NCBI GenBank assembly: GCA_964650975.1
Contig: CAZYWA010000039.1
Coordinates: 10,723-25,748, forward strand
Source: CAZYWA01 sp964650975 [NCBI: uncultured bacterium]
GTDB taxonomy: Bacteria; JADJOY01
Direction of reading: 5' to 3'
DNA length: 15,026 nt
Within the stretch, counting starts at the first letter, position 1. The number at the start of each line of letters is the position of its first letter. A model generated the notes under the pieces. That model did not search any database, was not told where the DNA came from, and worked only from the letters and a program-made list of their open reading frames with translations. Shown in pieces: positions 6,373-14,220 of the stretch. The position numbers and the translations under genes were made by a program.

Positions 6373-7260
6373 ATGTCGGAGTCGGATTCCGGCCCGTTCG
6401 GGCCCAAACGTACTGAACGAGGGCCCGCCTCCAGCGAGGCGGCCGGCGAGGCGGCAGCCGTCGCCGCCTTCCGGGCCGAGCTCGGGAGCGCGCGGATGCC
6501 GCGCCACATCGCGGTGATCATGGACGGCAACGGGCGCTGGGCCGAGCGCCGCGGCCACACCCGCGTCCTGGGACACCGGCGCGGCGCGGCGGCGGTGCGG
6601 CGCGTGATCCGGACCTCGAGCCGCCTGGGCGTCGAGGTGCTGTCGCTCTATGCGTTCAGCCGCGAGAACTGGAGCCGGCCGCCCGACGAGGTCCGGGCGC
6701 TCATGACGTTGATCCGGCGCTACGTGCGGAACGAGGTCGACGAGATCCACGAGAACCGCGTGCGCTTCAACGTGATCGGCCGCTTCGACGAGCTTCCCTC
6801 CGAGGTGCGGCGCGATCTGGCGCGCGCGATGGAGCAGACCAAGGCGAACGACGGGATGCTGCTCAACGTGGCGCTCAGCTACTCGGGCCGTGTGGACATC
6901 CTGGACGCCGCGAAGAAGCTGGCCGCCGCCGCCGCGAGCGGGTCGCTCGACCCGGCGGCGCTCACCGTGGAGCAGTTCGCGTCGGCACTCTCCACCGGCG
7001 GCATGCCCGATCCGGATCTGCTGATCCGCACCGGCGGTGATCTTCGCATCTCGAACTTCCTGCTTTGGCAGATCGCCTACGCCGAGCTCTACTTCACGGA
7101 CGTGCTGTGGCCCGACTTCTCGAACCAGCACCTCTTCGAGGCGATCCGCGCGTTCGTGCGTCGCGAGCGGCGGTTCGGCAAGACCTCGACCCAGGTTCGC
7201 GACGACTCGCGGAGCATGACCGGGCCGCCGTCGCGTGCCCGCGTCGTGGGTCACGACTGA
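6373..7260 (+). CDS. uppS: Undecaprenyl diphosphate synthase (cis-prenyltransferase)
   Basis: A cis-prenyltransferase that extends farnesyl diphosphate with isopentenyl diphosphate to the C55 lipid carrier for peptidoglycan and other envelope polymers. From ATG 6373 it has 295 residues. The catalytic Asp is D51 in MDGNGRWAERRGH (50-62), with YAFSRENW (93-100) and the C-terminal LLIRTGGDLRISNFLLWQ (216-233) and AYAELYF (235-241). The metal-binding position, commonly Glu in GGE, is Asp here (D223). Residues 1-41 are a Ser/Ala/Glu-rich extension. ATG 6496 (M42), with GGGAG seven bases upstream, is an alternative start. I keep 6373 because FRAELGSARMPRH looks like the short helix that leads into this fold in relatives. 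It lies 18 bases after frr and 7 before cdsA. Confidence 0.95.
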   Translation: MSESDSGPFGPKRTERGPASSEAAGEAAAVAAFRAELGSARMPRHIAVIMDGNGRWAERRGHTRVLGHRRGAAAVRRVIRTSSRLGVEVLSLYAFSRENWSRPPDEVRALMTLIRRYVRNEVDEIHENRVRFNVIGRFDELPSEVRRDLARAMEQTKANDGMLLNVALSYSGRVDILDAAKKLAAAAASGSLDPAALTVEQFASALSTGGMPDPDLLIRTGGDLRISNFLLWQIAYAELYFTDVLWPDFSNQHLFEAIRAFVRRERRFGKTSTQVRDDSRSMTGPPSRARVVGHD

Positions 7261-7267
7261 GCCGCCG

Positions 7268-8116
7268 ATGCTGAAGGAGCGCCTGCTCACGGCCGCGGTC
7301 GCCATCCCGATCATCCTGGCGATCGTGTTCGCCGGCGGGCCGATCGGCTTCCTGATCTTGATCTGGCTCGTGAACGCGATCGCGCTCCACGAGTTCTGGG
7401 CGCTTTTCCCCCGCGAGAGCAGCGCGGTGGCTGTGGACCGGTCGGGCTATCCCGCCGCGCTGCTCACCACGTCCGTGCTGGCGTTCGCGTTTCACACCGG
7501 CGAGAACCGGCTCATCGCCCTGGCGCTCAGCGGGGTGCTCTTGGTGTCGCTGGCGACGTCGATCGTGGGATCGGCGGACATGCCCGCGCGCAGCCGCACG
7601 GTGTTCACGACGCTGACCGGGACCTTCTACGTCACGGTGCTGCTCGGTCACCTGATCTTGATGCGCTCGCTGCGCGACGGATCGTGGTGGATCTTCATCC
7701 TGCTCGGCATCGTGATGATGTCGGACACGTGTGCCTATTTCGCCGGCCGGGCGTTCGGGAAGCATAAGCTCGCGCCGCTCGTCAGTCCCAAGAAGACGGT
7801 CGAGGGGTCGCTCGGAGGGCTCGCCGGGTCGGCCGGGTTCGCGCTGATCGCGATCCGGGCGCTCGGCTGGAGCCAAGTCAGCTCGGGGCAGGCGCTCGAG
7901 CTCGGGCTGGTCACGGGAGCGGTGAGCCAGATCGGGGACCTGGCCGAGTCGTTGCTCAAGCGGGGGGCGGACGTGAAGGACTCGGGCACGATCTTCCCTG
8001 GCCACGGCGGCCTGCTGGATCGCCTCGACAGCATCCTCCCGGGCGGGTTGGTGCTCTACTCGCTGATCCAGGCTCTTGGCCTGGAAAGGCCGCAGTTGAT
8101 CCTCTGTCCGTTCTGA
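7268..8116 (+). CDS. cdsA: Phosphatidate cytidylyltransferase (CDP-diacylglycerol synthase)
   Basis: A 282-residue polytopic inner-membrane enzyme that makes CDP-diacylglycerol from phosphatidate and CTP, the branch point for all phospholipids. Several hydrophobic helices span about 8-36, 63-100, 117-133 and 139-160. The conserved SDTCAYFAGRAFGKHK (152-167) leads into SPKKTVEGSLGG (173-184). The family signature SLLKR-x4-KD-x6-PGHGGLLDRLD occupies 228-254 with every expected residue present. I chose ATG 7268, seven bases after the uppS stop, because MLKERLLTAAVAIP is the usual start. A GTG at 7235 inside uppS would add 11 unlikely residues. No Shine-Dalgarno sequence is visible, which suggests coupling to uppS. 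Its product feeds PssA, encoded further right in the window. Confidence 0.97.
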   Translation: MLKERLLTAAVAIPIILAIVFAGGPIGFLILIWLVNAIALHEFWALFPRESSAVAVDRSGYPAALLTTSVLAFAFHTGENRLIALALSGVLLVSLATSIVGSADMPARSRTVFTTLTGTFYVTVLLGHLILMRSLRDGSWWIFILLGIVMMSDTCAYFAGRAFGKHKLAPLVSPKKTVEGSLGGLAGSAGFALIAIRALGWSQVSSGQALELGLVTGAVSQIGDLAESLLKRGADVKDSGTIFPGHGGLLDRLDSILPGGLVLYSLIQALGLERPQLILCPF

Positions 8117-8186
8117 CCCCGTCCCGCCGGAACCGTTCGCAACCTCTCGGCCAAGGACCTCCGTCTCGCGTTAGGCTGGCCGGGTC
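8117..8186 (+). other. Gap between cdsA and rseP where dxr is absent
   Basis: Only 70 bases separate cdsA from rseP. No remnant of 1-deoxy-D-xylulose-5-phosphate reductoisomerase is visible here, although that gene often sits in this position. There is no intrinsic terminator. A TAGGCT element lies close to the rseP ATG. Confidence 0.5.
8172..8177 (+). promoter_or_regulatory. Candidate -10 element (TAGGCT) for rseP
   Basis: TAGGCT fits TANNNT and ends nine bases before the rseP ATG (8187). A transcript starting 6-8 bases downstream would begin two to four bases before the ATG, giving a nearly leaderless message. That fits the lack of a Shine-Dalgarno sequence before rseP. No clear -35 is present. 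It resembles TAGACT (minus strand, 3263-3268) and TAGCTT (10656-10661). Confidence 0.25.
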
Positions 8187-9410
8187 ATGCACGCGCACAT
8201 CCTGAACCTCTTGGTTCCGCTCGCGTCGGCGGGCTCGTCCGTCCAGCTGCTCGCGGGCGTCGTCGCGATCGGGGTGCTCATCACGTTCCACGAGTTCGGC
8301 CACTTCCTGGTGGCGAAGAGCTTGGGAATCGGAGTGCAGAAGTTCTCGATCGGCTTCGGGCCGACGATCATCGGCAAGAAGGTGGGCGAGACCGAGTACG
8401 TGCTCTCGTGGGTGCCGCTGGGCGGCTTCGTGAAGATGGTCGGCGAGCAGCAGGGCGACGTGGTGGACCCCGCCGAGCGAGAGCGCTCGTTCCTCGCCCG
8501 GCCGCCCTCGCATCGGCTCGCGGTGACGTTCGCGGGCCCGTTCTTCAACCTGATCCTGGCCTGTTTGCTCTTCGGCGCGGTCTTTTACGTGAAAGGCGAG
8601 CCGCTCAAGAGCGACCCCGCTTCCACCAAGGTGGGAGGACTCAATCCCGGGATGCCGGCCGACGAGGCGGGGCTCAAGATCGGGGACGAGGTCATCGCCA
8701 TCGACGCCCATCCGGTGCACGGCTGGGCGCAGATGGCGGAACGCATCCAGGCCACCGACGGCCAGCCCTTCGTCCTGACCGCGCGCCGCGGCGGAGAAGC
8801 GCTCGACTTCCGAATCCAGGCGCGGCCCTTCGACGGCGAGGACGAAGCCGGAAAGCCCAAGAAGCTTTTCTTCGTCGGTATCGAGAACGCGCCCACCGAG
8901 TACCGGCAGCTCGGGCTGGCGGGCGCGGCGCTCGCCGGACTCGAGGAGACTGCGCGCTACACGATCGCGATTCCCGCCATGCTCGGCAGCATCGTCACGG
9001 GCCACGTGTCGATGCACGACGTGGCCGGGCCGCTCGGCATCGTGAAGATGGCGGGCCAGCAGCTCAAGCAAGGAATCACCCCCTACATCCGGCTGATCGC
9101 GATCCTGAGCGTCAACCTGGGCGTCTTCAACCTGCTGCCGATCCCGATTCTCGACGGCGGCAACCTGGTGCTCTTCCTGGTCGAGTGGGTGCGACGTCGT
9201 CCGCTCAGCGCTCGCCGGCTCGAGGTCATCCAGCAGGTTGGCTTCTATCTGCTGATCGGGCTCATGGTGATCGTGGTCGCGAACGACATCTACAACCAGG
9301 TCCGGACCGGGCGCCAGCCGGCGCCGGGACCCGCGCCCTCGAGCTTCTCGGAGCCCGCCGCCTCGGACGCTCCCGCGACCGGTGCGGCACCCGCGCCCGC
9401 GACCCCGTGA
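8187..9410 (+). CDS. rseP: Site-2 intramembrane metalloprotease RseP
   Basis: A 407-residue M50 zinc protease that cuts transmembrane segments, typically of anti-sigma factors or leftover signal peptides. The HExxH zinc site is HEFGH (35-39) in the first helix. The second motif NLLPIPILDGG (315-325) supplies the third zinc ligand, D323. AGPFFNLILA (116-125) marks the next membrane helix, and a further helix ends the protein (about 351-367). One PDZ domain (about 142-215) is visible (GLNPGMPADEAGLKIGD), where the E. coli enzyme has two. A Pro/Ala-rich tail (about 376-407) is probably disordered. It follows cdsA without an intervening dxr. No rseA-like substrate gene is in the window. tsaB follows after 22 bases. 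Confidence 0.96.
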   Translation: MHAHILNLLVPLASAGSSVQLLAGVVAIGVLITFHEFGHFLVAKSLGIGVQKFSIGFGPTIIGKKVGETEYVLSWVPLGGFVKMVGEQQGDVVDPAERERSFLARPPSHRLAVTFAGPFFNLILACLLFGAVFYVKGEPLKSDPASTKVGGLNPGMPADEAGLKIGDEVIAIDAHPVHGWAQMAERIQATDGQPFVLTARRGGEALDFRIQARPFDGEDEAGKPKKLFFVGIENAPTEYRQLGLAGAALAGLEETARYTIAIPAMLGSIVTGHVSMHDVAGPLGIVKMAGQQLKQGITPYIRLIAILSVNLGVFNLLPIPILDGGNLVLFLVEWVRRRPLSARRLEVIQQVGFYLLIGLMVIVVANDIYNQVRTGRQPAPGPAPSSFSEPAASDAPATGAAPAPATP

Positions 9411-9432
9411 TTCCGGTTCCGGGTGCCTCACG

Positions 9433-10155
9433 GTGATTCTCGGTCTCGACACCGCCACGCGAACCGTGGCGCTGGGTCTCGTCGAAGGCGAGCGGCTGGT
9501 CGGTGAGGTGGCGCTGGCGGGCAGCTCGGCGAAGACCCGCGAGTTGATGGCGGCCATCGAAGGCCTGTTGAACGACGGCGGTGTTGCACCCCGCGACCTC
9601 CGCGCCATCGCGGTCGGGCTCGGTCCGGGCTCGTTCACCGGCGTGCGAGTGGGGCTGGCGCTTGCGCATGGGCTGGCGCTGGGTCTGGGGATTCCGGTGG
9701 TCGGCGTGAGCACGCTCGCCTGTGTGGCCGCCAACGCGTCTCCCGAGATCGAGCGCGTCACGGTGATGCTGGATGCAGGGCGTGGCGAGGTCTTCCTCGG
9801 CCACTTCCGGCGCCTAGCGGGGAATCTCGAGCCCGTCGGTGCTGCCCGTGCGGTGACACCCGAGGAGGCGTCGCGCGAGGCCGCGGATCCCGGGCTGGTG
9901 ATCGGCGACGGCTGGCTTCGCTACCGGAGCGAGATCGCCGCGCGGCTGGGACCGGGCGTCCGGTGGCTCGACGACGATGCCTCGCGAGCTCGCGGCGGCA
10001 TCGTGGCGCGGCTGGGTACCGTGGAGCGTGCCGGGCTCGACCCGCTGGCGCCGGCCATCCCGCTCGAGCCGGTCTACGTTCGCGCGCCGGATGCTCGCCC
10101 TTCGCCGACAAAGGTCGCCGGGTCGAGCGCCAGCTCCGCAGGCCCGGCGACTTGA
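9433..10155 (+). CDS. tsaB: tRNA t6A biosynthesis protein TsaB
   Basis: A 240-residue ASKHA-fold protein. TsaB forms the scaffold with TsaD and TsaE that transfers threonylcarbamoyl from TsaC-made threonylcarbamoyl-AMP to A37 of ANN-decoding tRNAs. Diagnostic pieces are the start ILGLDTATR (2-10), GLGPGSFTGVRVGLALAHGL (62-81), VVGVSTLACVA (89-99), the DAGRGEVF segment (114-121) and PVYVRAPDA (213-221) near the end. I chose GTG 9433 because ILGLDTA is the usual N-terminus and the upstream frame runs into the rseP tail. It lies 22 bases after rseP with no clear Shine-Dalgarno sequence. rimI, tsaD and tsaE, sometimes adjacent, are not here. The last 13 residues are low-complexity Ser/Ala/Gly. 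The stop codon overlaps the TTGACA of a promoter candidate. Confidence 0.93.
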   Translation: MILGLDTATRTVALGLVEGERLVGEVALAGSSAKTRELMAAIEGLLNDGGVAPRDLRAIAVGLGPGSFTGVRVGLALAHGLALGLGIPVVGVSTLACVAANASPEIERVTVMLDAGRGEVFLGHFRRLAGNLEPVGAARAVTPEEASREAADPGLVIGDGWLRYRSEIAARLGPGVRWLDDDASRARGGIVARLGTVERAGLDPLAPAIPLEPVYVRAPDARPSPTKVAGSSASSAGPAT

Positions 10156-10199
10156 CATTGCCCCGAGCCGTTGACTAATTTCATGTGTGACCGTAACTA
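10152..10199 (+). promoter_or_regulatory. Two overlapping sigma70-like promoter candidates
   Basis: TTGACT (10171-10176), 17 bases of spacer and TAACTA (10194-10199) form a plausible sigma70 promoter for the small downstream gene, with a start expected near 10206. A perfect -35, TTGACA (10152-10157), overlaps the tsaB stop codon and could use TAATTT (10176-10181) at 18-base spacing. The surrounding 10171-10225 stretch is clearly AT-richer than the rest of the window, which strengthens the call. No terminator lies between tsaB and this site. Confidence 0.6.
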
Positions 10200-10272
10200 A
10201 CCGGGATTCCAGCGAAATAGCGATACGATCCAGCGCGGTCGGCGGATTCGGCCGGCGGGAGGCGACGCACGC

Positions 10273-10494
10273 ATGGAGATGACGGATCTGGAGCTGATCA
10301 ACGGATTGATGTCGTCGAACCCAGAGCTTCAGGGCCTGATGAAGGAACATCAGGAGCTCGAGCGAAAACTCGAGAACCTGAACAAGAAAGCGTTCCTCAC
10401 CGCAGAGGATCAGGCCGAGAAGAAGCGCCTCCAGAAGCTCAAGCTTCGAGGGCGCGACCGCATCGAGGAAATCCTCGCGGCGCACCGCCACTGA
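10273..10494 (+). CDS. Small coiled-coil protein, DUF465 (YdcH-like)
   Basis: A 73-residue charged helical protein. After ELINGLMSSNPELQGLMKEH (about 7-26) comes a heptad-like stretch (ELERKLENLNKK, 28-39), a T-A-E-D turn (43-46) and a second helix (EKKRLQKLKLRGRDRIEEIL, 49-68). The L-M-x-x-N-x-E-x-x-x-L-x-x-x-H-x-x-L-E opening and the K-K-x-x-L-x-K-x-K-L-x-x-x-D-x-I ending match DUF465/YdcH proteins, short antiparallel hairpins whose role is not established. ATG 10273 is well supported: GGGAGG (10257-10262) lies ten bases upstream. It has its own promoter candidate and is followed by a hairpin, so it is probably a separate transcription unit. Confidence 0.85.
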   Translation: MEMTDLELINGLMSSNPELQGLMKEHQELERKLENLNKKAFLTAEDQAEKKRLQKLKLRGRDRIEEILAAHRH

Positions 10495-11706
<1,212 letters not shown>

Positions 11707-11733
11707 CTCGGACGGCGGCGCGGAGGATTGCAA

Positions 11734-12639
11734 ATGGCCCTGCGACGAGATCGCGATCCAGGTGAGCGAGCGGCCGCGAAGCGGCGTCGCGGAGCGCGGC
11801 GTTCGCGAGCCGTCGACATGCGGAAGGGCATCTATCTGCTGCCCAACCTGTGCACGTCGATGAGCGTGGTGTTCGGTTTCTGGTCGATCGTGCTCGCCGC
11901 TTCCGGGAAGATCGAGCCAGCGGCGTGGAAGATCTTGTGGTGCTTCGTGTTCGACGGGCTCGACGGCCGGATCGCGCGCCTCACCCGGACCACCAGCAAG
12001 TTCGGCGTCGAATTCGATTCGCTCGCGGACGTACTCTCGTTCGGCGCTGCTCCGGCCTTCCTGGTCTATCAGTGGGGGCTGCGTGGCTACGGCCGCTGGG
12101 GCTGGATCGCCGCGTGCATCTTCCTGGTCGCTGGCGCCGTGCGACTGGCACGGTTCAACGTGCAGGTCGGAGTGGTCGACTCGAAGCGCTTCGTCGGCCT
12201 GCCGATTCCGCTCGCGGCCAGCGTTCTCGTCACCACGATCCTCTTGGTTGGAGACCTGGGCAAAGGCATGGTGCGCGCGCCCGTGGTCCTGGTGCTGCCG
12301 ATGTTGCTCGGCTTCCTGATGGTGAGCACCCTGCCGTACCGGTCGTTCAAGGAGTTCGATCCTCGCAAGCGTCACCCCATCGGCCTCTTCTTCGCGATCC
12401 TCGCGATCGTGCTGCTCGCGGTGGCCGAGACCAAAACCACGTTCTTCGCGCTGGCATCGCTCTACGCGGTCTCGGGACCGATCACCTGGCTGCTGAGCGA
12501 GTTCCGGCGTCCGGTCGAGCCGGCGGCAACGGCCACCGCTGGCGAGGCCGGTCCCCCGGTCCTGAAGGTGCTCGAGGGATTCCGCGCGCCCGAGAGCGGC
12601 GAGGACCGTGGCCGCGGCAGCGGCGGGGCGCGGCCATGA
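11734..12639 (+). CDS. pssA: CDP-diacylglycerol-serine O-phosphatidyltransferase
   Basis: A 301-residue membrane enzyme of the CDP-alcohol phosphatidyltransferase family, making phosphatidylserine from CDP-diacylglycerol and serine. The family signature DG-x2-AR-x8-G-x3-D-x3-D is complete at 77-99 (D77, A81, R82, G91, D95, D99), with D74 preceding it. LLPNLCTSMSVVFGF (35-49) and GLPIPLAA (155-162) are typical of the Bacillus/proteobacterial type-II PssA. About six to eight membrane segments follow. The first 30 residues are very basic, and the last 45 form a Pro/Gly/Ala-rich tail. ATG 11734 is favoured over TTG 11728 because GGAGG (11722-11726) is then seven bases away. The stop overlaps the leuA ATG (ATGA, 12636-12639), giving tight coupling. 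psd, whose product would decarboxylate phosphatidylserine, is absent here. Confidence 0.93.
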   Translation: MALRRDRDPGERAAAKRRRGARRSRAVDMRKGIYLLPNLCTSMSVVFGFWSIVLAASGKIEPAAWKILWCFVFDGLDGRIARLTRTTSKFGVEFDSLADVLSFGAAPAFLVYQWGLRGYGRWGWIAACIFLVAGAVRLARFNVQVGVVDSKRFVGLPIPLAASVLVTTILLVGDLGKGMVRAPVVLVLPMLLGFLMVSTLPYRSFKEFDPRKRHPIGLFFAILAIVLLAVAETKTTFFALASLYAVSGPITWLLSEFRRPVEPAATATAGEAGPPVLKVLEGFRAPESGEDRGRGSGGARP

Positions 12640-14195
12640 GCGAGCAGGACGGATCCGATTACGTCCGGATCTTCGACACCACGCTGCGGGACGGAGAGCA
12701 AGCGCCCGGCTTCGGCATGACGATCGACGAGAAGCTCAGGCTCGGGCGGCAGCTCGAGCGCCTGGGTGTCGACGTGATCGAGGCTGGATTCCCCGCTGCA
12801 TCCGAGGGTGACTTCGAGGCGGTGCGGCGGGTCGCGAGCGAGCTCAAGCGCCCGGTGGTGCTGGGACTGGCGCGCGCCAACGACGGCGACATCGATCGCG
12901 CGCTGGCGGCGATCGCGCCCGCGGCCCGGCCCGGGCTGCACACCTTCATCGCGACCAGCGACATCCATCTCCAGCACAAGCTCAAGATGACACGGCCCGA
13001 GGTGGTCGCGGCGGCGGTGCGTGCCGTGAAGCGCGCCAAGGCGCACGTCGACCACGTCGAGTTCTCGGCCGAGGACGCGACGCGCTCGGACGTCGACTTC
13101 CTGGTCGAGATCCTCACCGCGGCGCTCGAGGCCGGAGCGACGGTTCTCAACGTCCCCGACACGGTCGGCTACGCGATCCCGCACGTGTATGGGGAGCTGA
13201 TCCGGACGCTGCGTGCCCGCATCCCCGGTGTCGAGCGCGCGATCCTGAGCGCCCACTGCCACGACGACCTGGGCCTCGCGGTCTCCAACTCGCTGGCGGG
13301 AGTCGCGGCCGGCGTGCGGCAGGTCGAGTGCACCATCAACGGAATCGGCGAGCGCGCCGGCAACACCTCGATGGAGGAGGTGGTGATGGCGCTCAAGATG
13401 CGAAAGGACGTGTTCGGCGTCGAGACCCGCATCCAGACCGAGCAGATCTACTCGAGCTCGCGGCTTCTCACGCAGATCACCGGTGTCGCCGTGCCGCCCA
13501 ACAAGGCGATCGTCGGCGCCAACGCGTTCGCGCACGAAGCCGGCATCCACCAGGACGGCGTGCTGAAGGAGAAGCTCACCTACGAGATCATGACGCCGCA
13601 GTCGGTGGGCGTGCCCACCAACCGGCTGGTGCTGGGCAAGCACTCGGGGCGCCACGCGTTCCGGGAACGGCTCAAGCAGCTCGGCTACGGTGATCTGACC
13701 GACGAGGAAATCGAGGCCGCGTTCAAGCGCTTCAAGGCGCTCGGCGATCGCAAGAAAGAGGTCTACGACGAGGACCTCGAGGCGATCGTCCGCGAAGAGG
13801 AAGCGGACCAGCAGTCCGAGCAGTACCGGCTGATCTCGCTTTCGGTCATGAGCGGCAGCGACGCGATCCCCACCGCGTCGGTCCGGATGGAGATCGCCGG
13901 TGAGATGCGCAGCGATTCGGGGATCGGCGACGGTCCCGTGGACGCGGTCTTCCAGACCATCGCTCGGGTCGTGGGCGCCGACGCCAAGCTCGTGAACTAC
14001 GCGGTCAACGCCATCACCGGCGGAACCGACGCGCAGGGCGAGGTCTCCGTGCGGTTGGCGCAGAACGGCATCACGGTGAGCGGCGATGCCGCGGATCCGG
14101 ACATCATCCTGGCGAGCGCGCGCGCCTACGTGAATGCGCTCAACCGGCTCGAGGTGCGGCGCGCGCGGGCGTCGCTCCGCCCCACCGGCCCCTGA
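12636..14195 (+). CDS. leuA: 2-isopropylmalate synthase
   Basis: A 519-residue enzyme for the first committed leucine step: acetyl-CoA plus 2-ketoisovalerate to 2-isopropylmalate. The TIM-barrel (about 10-280) starts with IFDTTLRDGEQAPG (12-25), with catalytic R18 and metal ligand D19, and has the second metal site SAHCHDDLGLAVSNSL (205-220; H207, H209) and NGIGERAGN (235-243). The linker has ANAFAHEAGIHQDG (295-308) and GKHSGRHA (334-341). The C-terminal LeuA dimer domain (about 395-505), which binds leucine for feedback inhibition, is full length. Its GSDAIPTASV segment distinguishes it from citramalate synthases only weakly, so the substrate call rests on overall pattern and context. The ATG overlaps the pssA stop. 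The frame is open far upstream through pssA, but that part is a shadow. Confidence 0.94.
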   Translation: MSEQDGSDYVRIFDTTLRDGEQAPGFGMTIDEKLRLGRQLERLGVDVIEAGFPAASEGDFEAVRRVASELKRPVVLGLARANDGDIDRALAAIAPAARPGLHTFIATSDIHLQHKLKMTRPEVVAAAVRAVKRAKAHVDHVEFSAEDATRSDVDFLVEILTAALEAGATVLNVPDTVGYAIPHVYGELIRTLRARIPGVERAILSAHCHDDLGLAVSNSLAGVAAGVRQVECTINGIGERAGNTSMEEVVMALKMRKDVFGVETRIQTEQIYSSSRLLTQITGVAVPPNKAIVGANAFAHEAGIHQDGVLKEKLTYEIMTPQSVGVPTNRLVLGKHSGRHAFRERLKQLGYGDLTDEEIEAAFKRFKALGDRKKEVYDEDLEAIVREEEADQQSEQYRLISLSVMSGSDAIPTASVRMEIAGEMRSDSGIGDGPVDAVFQTIARVVGADAKLVNYAVNAITGGTDAQGEVSVRLAQNGITVSGDAADPDIILASARAYVNALNRLEVRRARASLRPTGP

Positions 14196-14220
14196 AGAGA
14201 AGCGAGGAACGAGATCCGTC

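Noticed and set aside
5524-7314. 596-codon minus-strand ORF opposite pyrH, frr and uppS
   Set aside because: It lies antisense to three well-supported genes and shows no domain.
7956-9761. 601-codon minus-strand ORF opposite rseP and parts of cdsA and tsaB
   Set aside because: It is a shadow frame; the plus strand carries intact RseP motifs throughout.
11850-12635. Upstream extension of leuA through pssA in the same frame (a 781-codon reading)
   Set aside because: The extension is Arg/Pro-rich shadow of pssA. The LeuA N-terminus and the ATGA overlap place the start at 12636.
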